Shown: positions 1 to 6,119 of the stretch, in pieces
Layout: each line of letters begins with the position of its first letter
Numbering within the stretch: the stretch's first letter is position 1
Assembly (NCBI GenBank): GCA_022538095.1
Contig: JAKYXN010000009.1
Span: 56,386-120,385 of the forward strand
Direction: 5' to 3'
DNA length: 64,000 bases
From: Puniceicoccaceae bacterium K14
Lineage (GTDB): Bacteria > Verrucomicrobiota > Verrucomicrobiia > Opitutales > Opitutaceae
Position numbers and translations under genes: made by a program
The notes under the pieces: generated by a model
Seen by the model: only the letters and a program-made list of their open reading frames with translations
What the model was told of the DNA's origin: nothing
Database searches by the model: none

Positions 1-1751
1 CCAGAAATAAAAGCGATGTAATTGTAGGTGTTTGGCAGGGCATTGGATAGGCCAAAGAGAGTGATCGATAGAAGTGAGCAAACTAGGATATTCCTGCCGT
101 TGTGTTTGGCTGCTGAGGTTTCTTCGTTATTAGGAATGTAGTCGAGTTTGCCCTTTTTTTCCAATTCGCGTATTCTATTTTCCGTTTCATTTAGTTTTCT
201 GTTGAGGCGGTTCGCCTCATCCTTTGCTTGGTTTAGATGTTCGCTTAGCAGTGCTTTTTCTTCGACTATTTCTTCTAATCGCTTGTCCCAGAGCAATCCT
301 GCTTTCTTCGATATTTCATCCGCTTGAGCGTGCCGCAAGTTGGATTCAACAAGGCTTAACGTATTGCGGATCCTTTCGGAGATGCGGTAGTGCTCTCTCT
401 TGCTGACGAAATATTTTTCGTTGCCTTGGACAAATGCGCGGACGTTATCAGCTGTTTTTTCAAATGTAGCGTTGATTGATGCTGTATTCATCCACTGGAG
501 AGGGGATAACAGAAGCAATTTGACGCGATCCGACTTATTGGGAACGCTTCTGATCAGGCGTGCGAGAGCCAATGAACTATTGATTTCGGCGATTCCGCGC
601 TCCCCGCGTTTAGTGAGTTCTTCGCACAGATTGAGCTTGGCATTGCGCGTAAGACGGAAGGATTTGCCTTTGGCTCCTTCGAATAAGTGTGGAGCTTTTT
701 CGTAAGCTTTTTCTAAGGTTGATCTACTCGTAGCAGAGTGGTAAATTGCTTTGGCTTCTTCAAGGTGGATTTCGTCTAAAGTAAGTAGAGGAATTAGAGT
801 GGGTAGGCTGAACTTATCGATGCCTTCCTCGATTGCAAACAAAGGAACGTCTTCCTTCAAACTGTTCGTTATTCTTTGAGGATAGCCCAAGCTTTCGGAG
901 AATAGTAAGTTAGCTTTATATGGGGCGACTCCATTTGAGGTTAAGTAGTTGACTGCCGTCTCCATCTCGAATGGGAGGACTCTGTAGTCGCAAACGAATT
1001 CTTCCCACTCGTTCCATCGGCTATCTTCGCGGCAATGATTATCTAGATCTACAGATTCTGTGAGGAAAATGATATTACGGCGATAGGGTCCTTTGCTGGC
1101 GGCGGGGATAACGTAATCACGAATCCAATCAGTAACCATTGTGGATAGCTTATCCCAATAGCGGAGGCTGATTATGATTGCATCTGTTCCCAGTGATTGA
1201 AGCGGCAAGCAATCAAGAAACGCTTCTGCTAAGCTGTCGTACTTATTTTCTCCTAGTCCGACAGAAACTTGGATGTCTTCGCGAATAAACTCTGTTCGTC
1301 CTACGGAAGCTGCTGCGGCTTGATTAATATACGGCTTTTTATTAGTGGCAGTTGTGGAGCGAGAGATCAGAATAGAGTCGTCTGACTGAATGGGGTTCAC
1401 CTTGCCACGCTGCGCCTCTGAGAGAGCATTTTTTATTTGCTCTTCTTTTTCTGGATTCTGTGGATATTTCAGGTGCTTGGAGCAAGCAGATATGAATTCC
1501 TGTGGTGTATCAATTTCTTCCTGCTCGGTTGGTTGAAGCCAAAGGACTTTGTTGTTTAGCATTACATCGCTATCTCGGAATTGGTCGATGAAAACGCTTT
1601 TACCAACACTCGATTCGCCCCAAATATTGAATACTTTTGCAAATTTAGGATCCAAGCCTTGTAAAGGCATTTGCTTGGCTAACTCTTGAGTCTCAAGTTC
1701 CCTTGGGATGAGTATTCCAGCAGATGAGTTGTCTTGATCAATATTCTCCAT
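1..1751 (-). CDS. P-loop NTPase with coiled coil and membrane segment (partial, C-terminus cut off)
   Basis: I translated the reverse strand from the ATG at 1751 and found an uninterrupted frame of 583 codons to the window edge. Residues 45-52 read GESSVGKS, a Walker A motif in a context (NIWGESSVGKSVFIDQF) typical of NTPases that bind a regulated partner. A possible Walker B strand is TDAIIISL near residue 195. About residues 490-545 are rich in charged heptads and look like a coiled coil. A hydrophobic stretch (ILVCSLLSITLFGLSNAL) close to the edge should be a membrane segment. No Shine-Dalgarno is visible. The family is not one I can name; a STAND/AAA-like ATPase anchored in the membrane is the best description. 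Function unknown. Confidence 0.85.
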   Translation of the reverse strand, partial: MENIDQDNSSAGILIPRELETQELAKQMPLQGLDPKFAKVFNIWGESSVGKSVFIDQFRDSDVMLNNKVLWLQPTEQEEIDTPQEFISACSKHLKYPQNPEKEEQIKNALSEAQRGKVNPIQSDDSILISRSTTATNKKPYINQAAAASVGRTEFIREDIQVSVGLGENKYDSLAEAFLDCLPLQSLGTDAIIISLRYWDKLSTMVTDWIRDYVIPAASKGPYRRNIIFLTESVDLDNHCREDSRWNEWEEFVCDYRVLPFEMETAVNYLTSNGVAPYKANLLFSESLGYPQRITNSLKEDVPLFAIEEGIDKFSLPTLIPLLTLDEIHLEEAKAIYHSATSRSTLEKAYEKAPHLFEGAKGKSFRLTRNAKLNLCEELTKRGERGIAEINSSLALARLIRSVPNKSDRVKLLLLSPLQWMNTASINATFEKTADNVRAFVQGNEKYFVSKREHYRISERIRNTLSLVESNLRHAQADEISKKAGLLWDKRLEEIVEEKALLSEHLNQAKDEANRLNRKLNETENRIRELEKKGKLDYIPNNEETSAAKHNGRNILVCSLLSITLFGLSNALPNTYNYIAFIS

Positions 1752-1879
1752 GAATGGGAATGTGTTTTAAATGAGTACTATGGCTCATTTTAGTATCGGC
1801 TTAAATACTTAAAGCTTAAAAGAAGGGTCAAAATGAAGGGACAGCGGGTATAGAGTGCCAAAATGCATGAGGCCTTGGG

Positions 1880-1933
1880 GGGGCAATTCAGCTTGCCGGA
1901 TCGCGGTTGGAGTGGCCTCAGCAAGCTGAGGCT
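1880..1933. repeat. REP-like inverted pair
   Basis: A GC-rich block with two hairpin halves: an imperfect one starting GGCAATTCAGCTTGCC and a perfect one (GCCTCAG-CAAG-CTGAGGC, 1915-1932). The 199-base gap between the ATP-grasp gene and the NTPase gene holds nothing else clear. The second hairpin could also end transcription from the ATP-grasp gene, although it has no clean T-run on that strand. It resembles the other REP-like units in the window. Confidence 0.5.
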
Positions 1934-1950
1934 TTCTAGAGAAGGTATCG

Positions 1951-2898
1951 TTAATAAAATATCGCTTCGCGGTAGCGCATCATTGTGAGATTTTCCGTCC
2001 AATCGTTTTTAGGTTCGATCGTTTCGTTGGCCATGTATTCTCGGCATAGCCAATGAATAAAGTGTCCGCCGGCTTGATGAGCGAGTGGGAAGCCGCCTCC
2101 AATACGTGGATTGATTTCTATAAACTGGCAGCTGTTCGAAGATGCCTCGTAAAATGCCTGGATATTTACGGGGCCGACGAAGCCCTTGGCTGATTTTATT
2201 ATCTTCTGTGTTTGTTGGATAAGAATTTCAACTCGCTCAGTTTCAGCCTGCATGACTTCTCCTTGCTCGACGAAAATTCTGCGGTGCGGGATGGTGCAGA
2301 TACATTCCTCTTCACGATTTATGTAGGCATTGACTGTGTATTCTATTCCTAGCGCTTTTTCTTGGACGAGTAGCCCATCTGTCATAGCGGGAACCGACTC
2401 GGTATTTACTATCTCGTAAATTGATTGCGATCCTGATCCAGATATCGGTTTTGCGATCGCGGGAAAAATCGGATGCTCTTGCCAGGCTTTGAGTGAATAG
2501 GTATTCGGACTTGGTATTTGGTTTTCTTGGAAAAAAATTGCGGTATTGAGCTTGTTAAGGCTCATAGAGAGCATAGCCGAGGAGGAAATGATCAGTTTGA
2601 TATTGGCATCCTTGAATAAGGATCGGTGTGTATCAAGAATGTGAAGTTCAGAATGACGAGTGGGCAGAATTAGGCCAATGCCATTCTTGATGGAGTATTC
2701 GATGATCGTTTGTATCCAGTAATCAGTATCGAAGTTGGGTAGAGCTATGTATTTGTCCGTGAATGTGAGGGCGGGAGCCTTAGGTCTTGTGTCGCTAACA
2801 TGAAGAGTTGCTCCTAGTTCTAGGGCAGCCTGTTTTGCGATCTTGACTAGTGCGACTTTGTTTCCAGCTGAAAGTAGAAGGATGTTCTTGGGCTGCAT
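1951..2898 (-). CDS. ATP-grasp enzyme, carbamoyl-phosphate-synthase-large-subunit-like
   Basis: A 315-residue protein with the pre-ATP-grasp Rossmann-like part (residues 1-110) followed by an ATP-grasp fold. Visible ATP-site features are K150, the glycine-rich GSGS at 154-157, and the Mg-binding FIEINPR at 259-265 followed by IGGGF. Relatives form a carbon-nitrogen bond between a carboxylate, activated as acyl phosphate, and an amine; the substrates here cannot be read from sequence. Such stand-alone enzymes are common in surface-polysaccharide and flagellin-glycosylation loci, which fits the two flagellin genes next door, but a role in glycan decoration is inference. An AAGGAA motif lies about 11 bases before the ATG. 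Confidence 0.8.
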   Translation of the reverse strand: MQPKNILLLSAGNKVALVKIAKQAALELGATLHVSDTRPKAPALTFTDKYIALPNFDTDYWIQTIIEYSIKNGIGLILPTRHSELHILDTHRSLFKDANIKLIISSSAMLSMSLNKLNTAIFFQENQIPSPNTYSLKAWQEHPIFPAIAKPISGSGSQSIYEIVNTESVPAMTDGLLVQEKALGIEYTVNAYINREEECICTIPHRRIFVEQGEVMQAETERVEILIQQTQKIIKSAKGFVGPVNIQAFYEASSNSCQFIEINPRIGGGFPLAHQAGGHFIHWLCREYMANETIEPKNDWTENLTMMRYREAIFY

Positions 2899-3286
2899 GG
2901 ATAGAGAATTTCCTTTTGTAATCGATTTTTGGTAAAAAATGACTGTAGGTCTCGCTGCTAGCGAGACATTATTTAAGTCGTCCTGCGAACAGCAGGACCT
3001 ACAGTAGTAGTATGGGGTGGATAATCATGTTTTAGGGGGACTCTAAATAGTGTCACCTTGCTGTCGACGGATGCCTACTAGGCAAGCAACGAGATGGGAT
3101 CAAAGCCAGCAGAATTAAATTTCGGATCGTGAAATCCTGCTCTCGCCTTAGCGAGATCCAGTAAGCGGAGTGTGCCAAGGCAGGCCGACATGCTTTGACT
3201 GCGTCTCAAGTGTCGATCTAAAATCTCGATATGCGGATCAAAGCGACAAAACATGATGCTAATTCTTAAGACCTAGATTTTTAATG
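2899..3286. other. Intergenic region between ATP-grasp and flagellin genes
   Basis: No gene is seen. The stretch holds the REP-like pair at 2942-3005, some degenerate short inverted repeats around 3141-3175 (CTCGCCTTAGCGAG), and the promoter region expected for the ATP-grasp gene. No tRNA or known RNA was recognised. Confidence 0.5.
2942..3005. repeat. REP-like inverted pair beginning GTAGGTC
   Basis: Two hairpins in head-to-head orientation: GTCTCGCT-GCT-AGCGAGAC and GTCCTGC-GAACA-GCAGGAC. They are enclosed by a perfect 10-base inverted repeat, ACTGTAGGTC at 2942-2951 and GACCTACAGT at 2996-3005. The GTAGG start followed by a short palindrome matches the units at 18413, 36998 and 50455. Confidence 0.65.
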
Positions 3287-3318
3287 AAAAAAAGTGGTTC
3301 CCCCGAAGAGGAACCACT
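3287..3318 (-). terminator. Rho-independent terminator of flagellin gene 1
   Basis: On the minus strand a 9-bp perfect stem (AGTGGTTCC/GGAACCACT, 3293-3318) is followed by a run of seven T. It lies 30 bases after the flagellin stop codon. Confidence 0.9.
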
Positions 3319-3347
3319 TGCTAAGTCGTATAGTAATCCTACTAAGA

Positions 3348-4163
3348 TTAACCGAGTAGTCTTAGAGCGATTTGGCTCGAAGAATTCGCTTGTGTAAGCA
3401 TGGAAGAACCAGCTTGAACAAGGATATTCGCACGTGCCAACTGAGTCGACTCTGATGCTACGTCCACGTCGATGATACGTGAGTTTGCAGCTTCGAGGTT
3501 TTCTTTGTTCGTAGTCAACATCTCAGATGCGAAGCTCAATCGGCTTGATTGAGCACCGTTGGTCGCACGAAGTGTCGCAACGTTCTCAATGGCGTCTGTG
3601 ATATCGCTGAGGTCCGTATCAGTTAGTTCAGTAGTACCAAGAGTAAGATCGGTTCCCACTTGATTCTCTAGATCTGCCTGATCGATTGTAACGGATTGAG
3701 TACCATCTTCAGATGTATTTACCGTCAGAGAAGCAGCACTAGCTGCATCTGTGAACAATGACACTCCGTTGAAGGCCTCGCCTGTTACGGCATCTAACTG
3801 CGACTGAAGTTCTTGGAACTCCGTGTTGTAGTTTTCAATGTCAGTTGTGTTCTTAGTAACATCTTCACTCAAGGTCTTGAGTTCAGACATACGGTCCAAG
3901 ATACCAGCGGCTGTTTGGAAACCACCATCTTGAGTTTGTAGGAACGACTGAGCATTCGCGATGTTTGTATTAACTGCTTCTGTACGTTTGATGGCTGCAG
4001 ACATCTTCATAGATACCGCAAGTCCACCCGCGTCATCCGCTGGGTTTACGATCTTGGAACCACTTGACAAGCGGTTCAAGCTCTTTTGCAACATTGAGTT
4101 GCTCGTATTGAGGTTGTTAGTAGCGACTGTTGCCGCTGAGTTGGTGTTTATTGTAACTGCCAT
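3348..4163 (-). CDS. fliC: Flagellin 1
   Basis: A 271-residue flagellin. The N-terminal D0/D1 signature (NTNSAATVATNNL, then LNRLSSGSKIVNPADDAGG) and the C-terminal D1/D0 part ending SSQIALRLLG are both present. The variable outer domain is reduced to roughly 80 residues rich in Thr, Ser and Asp, so this is a short flagellin with many possible O-glycosylation sites. It polymerises into the filament after secretion through the flagellar export apparatus, and FliS encoded at 15224 would be its chaperone. A strong AAGGATGAT Shine-Dalgarno precedes the ATG. Its leader carries two CsrA-type sites. The second flagellin at 5041 has exactly the same length and is clearly a tandem paralogue. Confidence 0.97.
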   Translation of the reverse strand: MAVTINTNSAATVATNNLNTSNSMLQKSLNRLSSGSKIVNPADDAGGLAVSMKMSAAIKRTEAVNTNIANAQSFLQTQDGGFQTAAGILDRMSELKTLSEDVTKNTTDIENYNTEFQELQSQLDAVTGEAFNGVSLFTDAASAASLTVNTSEDGTQSVTIDQADLENQVGTDLTLGTTELTDTDLSDITDAIENVATLRATNGAQSSRLSFASEMLTTNKENLEAANSRIIDVDVASESTQLARANILVQAGSSMLTQANSSSQIALRLLG

Positions 4164-4170
4164 TTTATAT

Positions 4171-4204
4171 CATCCTTGATTTAAGCTGCGACATCCGTGC
4201 CGCA
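4171..4204 (-). promoter_or_regulatory. Flagellin 1 leader: two CsrA-type binding sites
   Basis: On the mRNA strand CANGGANG occurs twice. CACGGATG (4192-4199) overlaps the six-base loop (ACGGAU) of a 6-bp hairpin (4187-4204), and CAAGGATG (4171-4178) covers the Shine-Dalgarno. This is the layout known for CsrA repression of Bacillus subtilis hag. The two sites are 21 bases apart, exactly as in the flagellin 2 leader. Two more hairpins (4208-4226 and 4233-4252) lie further upstream in the leader. Confidence 0.75.
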
Positions 4205-4344
4205 CGTGTCTGAGAAAGCGTCAGACTGCGCCTCTCCTCCAATGGTGGAGGAAAATTGTATCGAGGCATCTCCTGGTGGGAGGGCTTCGAAGAAAATTCA
4301 TTTTTAATCATGAGCTTCCTTGGTTGGTTGATTACATGGTCTTA

Positions 4345-4368
4345 CAAAAAGCAAAGACGGGCTTTGCT
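4345..4368 (-). terminator. Rho-independent terminator between the flagellin genes
   Basis: Minus-strand hairpin AGCAAAG-CCCGT-CTTTGCT followed by TTTTTG. No gene of flagellin length lies upstream of it. It closes a transcription unit that starts near 4745 and contains the third CsrA-type leader and a small open frame. Confidence 0.75.
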
Positions 4369-4425
4369 TGAGTCCTATGAGTTTGCAAGGGGCGAGCTCA
4401 TGGGATGAGACAGAACCTTGGTTTT

Positions 4426-4671
4426 TCACTTCGCGAATATTTGAGTCCATATGTATTGATCTTTTGGTTTCGCTCTTAGAAGCCTATTCCTGTGGGCATG
4501 GTTGAGCCTTTTGTGGAATGGTGGGCCGTCTTGAACTTTAGTTAACCGTGAGATCAAGCGATGCACCCAGACGCAGTGTCTACGTTTCGCGCTCGACGTA
4601 TTTTCGAGCGGGATGCGTGGGCGAGCAACAGAGCTCCGCCTTATGCAGTAATTATTTGCGTATGTGATCAT
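4426..4671 (-). CDS. Possible small protein in the flagellin intergenic transcript
   Basis: An 81-codon frame whose ATG lies inside an AAGGATGATC Shine-Dalgarno-like sequence identical to the flagellin 1 ribosome site. The product is very basic and rich in Arg and His, and I recognise no family. The ATG position inside the Shine-Dalgarno is odd. The sequence downstream has no ATG, GTG or TTG at the spacing used by the flagellin genes, so this may be the wreck of a third flagellin gene that kept its leader, or a non-coding RNA, rather than a real protein. It has its own leader hairpin and terminator, which makes transcription likely. Confidence 0.3.
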   Translation of the reverse strand: MITYANNYCIRRSSVARPRIPLENTSSAKRRHCVWVHRLISRLTKVQDGPPFHKRLNHAHRNRLLRAKPKDQYIWTQIFAK

Positions 4672-4713
4672 CCTTGATTCGGCAATTTTTGATTAACACC
4701 TCGTCCTTGAGGT
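4669..4713 (-). promoter_or_regulatory. Third leader with two CsrA-type sites
   Basis: On the minus strand CAAGGACG (4702-4709) lies in the loop of a 5-bp hairpin (ACCTC-AAGGAC-GAGGT, 4698-4713) and CAAGGATG (4669-4676) covers a Shine-Dalgarno. The architecture is the same as in the two flagellin leaders, but the spacing is 33 bases instead of 21 and no flagellin follows. Confidence 0.6.
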
Positions 4714-4752
4714 TTTTAGAGTATCTCGTAAACACGATCGCTCCGGAGAAGC

Positions 4753-4780
4753 ATATCGAACACAGTTAGTCCTAGGTTTA
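4753..4780 (-). promoter_or_regulatory. Weak FliA (sigma28)-like promoter
   Basis: Minus strand TAAA, 16 bases, then TTCGATAT. The -10 shares CGATA with the sigma28 consensus GCCGATAA. Alone it is weak; its place 40 bases before the third CsrA-type leader raises its credibility. Confidence 0.35.
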
Positions 4781-4995
4781 GCGTTTTGAGCTAAATTACT
4801 CATCGTGTAGAACTGACTCGATCTTTGGTGGTAGCGTTACGATTTCTGCGTAGTATCTGAGTTCGACTTCCAACTAATATTAGGAAGTAGGTTCAGTGCC
4901 TACTGATTCGACTGATGGAGAAATTCGTCTCCAACCTGAAGAATTTGAAACGCTGTAACTATGGATTGGTTACGACTATAGACTTTGGGAAAGCG
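4781..4995. other. Non-coding stretch downstream of flagellin 2
   Basis: No open frame or RNA that I recognise. The flagellin intergenic region (4164-5040) is otherwise explained by two leaders, two terminators, the weak promoter and the small frame. Confidence 0.4.
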
Positions 4996-5017
4996 CCCCC
5001 CGCCGCTAAACGGGGAG
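4996..5017 (-). terminator. Probable terminator of flagellin gene 2
   Basis: Minus-strand GC-rich hairpin CTCCCCG-(8)-CGGGGGG, 23 bases after the flagellin stop. Only three T follow shortly after, so termination may be less efficient than at flagellin 1. Confidence 0.55.
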
Positions 5018-5040
5018 GCTCATGTCATATAGTAATATAA

Positions 5041-5856
5041 CTAACCCAAAAGTTGTAGTGCTACCTGCGAAGAAGAGTTCGCTTGTGTCAACATAGAGGC
5101 TCCTGCCTGTACGAGCACGTTATATCGTGCTAGCTTAGTCGATTCCTGAGCTACATCCACATCGATGATACGAGAGTTCGCTGCTTCGAGGTTTTCACCG
5201 TTTGTAGTGAGCATCTCTGATGCAAACGTGAGACGGTTCGACTGCGCGCCATTAGTGGCTCGTAGTGTAGCGAGGTCTTCGATGGCAGTTGTGATCTGGT
5301 CAATCGTTGGATCGTCTAGCGATGTCGCAGCAGTGCCTATGACATCGTCTAATTCCTCCGCTAGATTACCTTGCGTGATATTAACATCACCTTCACCTGC
5401 CTCGTTGGTCGCTACACCGAGTGTCGTAACTGTAGCTGCTGATGTGAATAGAGAAACATCATTGAATTTCTCTTCAGATATTTTCTCAAGCTGATCCTGG
5501 AGTTCGAGAAACTCGGTGTTGTAGTTGGCGATATCTGTGTCATTCTTAGTCACATCCTGACTGAGGATCTTGAGTTCTGAGATTCTATCTAGAACCTTAG
5601 AGGCGGTTTCGTAAGCGCCGTCTTGCGTTTGCAAGAACGATTGCGCATTCGCTATGTTTGTATTGACTGCTGCCGTACGATTGATCGTAGCTGTCAATTT
5701 CATAGACACCGCTAGTCCACCCGCATCATCGGATGGGTTTACGATCTTCATTCCACTAGACAGTCTATTGAGACTGTTCTGAAGCATGTTGTTGCTTCGC
5801 GATAGGTTATTGTTCGCAACCGTAGCTGCGCTATTGCTGTTTATTACTACTGACAT
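5041..5856 (-). CDS. fliC: Flagellin 2
   Basis: A 271-residue flagellin from the ATG at 5856, the same length as flagellin 1. N-terminal NSNSAATVANNNL and LNRLSSGMKIVNPSDDAGG and C-terminal SSQVALQLLG are the conserved D0/D1 ends; the central region is short and differs most from the paralogue. The frame stays open upstream to an ATG at 5904, but I reject that start: flagellins begin just before the VINSNSA segment, and AAGGAAG stands correctly spaced before 5856. A good sigma28 promoter lies about 100 bases upstream and two CsrA-type sites are in the leader, so it is probably a late flagellar gene under translational control. Confidence 0.97.
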   Translation of the reverse strand: MSVVINSNSAATVANNNLSRSNNMLQNSLNRLSSGMKIVNPSDDAGGLAVSMKLTATINRTAAVNTNIANAQSFLQTQDGAYETASKVLDRISELKILSQDVTKNDTDIANYNTEFLELQDQLEKISEEKFNDVSLFTSAATVTTLGVATNEAGEGDVNITQGNLAEELDDVIGTAATSLDDPTIDQITTAIEDLATLRATNGAQSNRLTFASEMLTTNGENLEAANSRIIDVDVAQESTKLARYNVLVQAGASMLTQANSSSQVALQLLG

Positions 5857-5861
5857 TTTAA

Positions 5862-5894
5862 CTTCCTTGTTAATGTTTGCGACGTCCGTGTCGC
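5862..5894 (-). promoter_or_regulatory. Flagellin 2 leader: two CsrA-type binding sites
   Basis: On the mRNA strand CACGGACG (5883-5890) overlaps the loop of hairpin GCGAC-ACGGAC-GUCGC (5879-5894), and CAAGGAAG (5862-5869) covers the Shine-Dalgarno. Compared with the flagellin 1 leader, one stem pair changes from G-U to A-U while pairing and loop are kept. Confidence 0.75.
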
Positions 5895-5953
5895 GACGAG
5901 CCATTTTTTGGTGGTGTTGGCTGCACCGATAACGGGTTAAGTTATGCCTAGTA

Positions 5954-5979
5954 GTATCGGCCCTCTACGAAGAACTTTA
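5954..5979 (-). promoter_or_regulatory. FliA (sigma28) promoter of flagellin 2
   Basis: Minus strand TAAAGTTC followed by GCCGATAC, with 14 bases between TAAA and GCCGATAC (the consensus spacing is 15). This is a near-perfect flagellar class-3 promoter. The predicted transcript begins near 5945, giving a leader of about 90 bases. Confidence 0.85.
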
Positions 5980-6119
5980 GAGGAAAGCGCGTTTTTTTTG
6001 AGTTTATTCCGCAAGCCAATGAGTAAATTCCACATGAAACGTCTGAGTTTTAGACTCTAAGGTTGTTTCTTGTAGGATGCGATGTAGCTTAAAAAACTAA
6101 ACCGAATCTATCACTGAAT

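Noticed and set aside
224..705. Plus-strand open frames of 60 and 101 codons
   Set aside because: They are antisense to the continuous NTPase frame, which has a P-loop and sensible composition.
4381..4410. Sigma54 promoter for flagellin 1 around TTGCA on the minus strand
   Set aside because: TGAGCTC replaces the essential TGG of the -24 element.
4345..4746. The orphan transcript as a CsrB-like multi-site CsrA sponge
   Set aside because: I count about seven GGA in about 400 bases, which is what chance gives; CsrB-type RNAs carry many more in hairpin loops.
5857..5904. Longer flagellin 2 start at 5904
   Set aside because: The extra 16 residues run through the leader hairpin and Shine-Dalgarno; the flagellin signature and AAGGAAG set the start at 5856.
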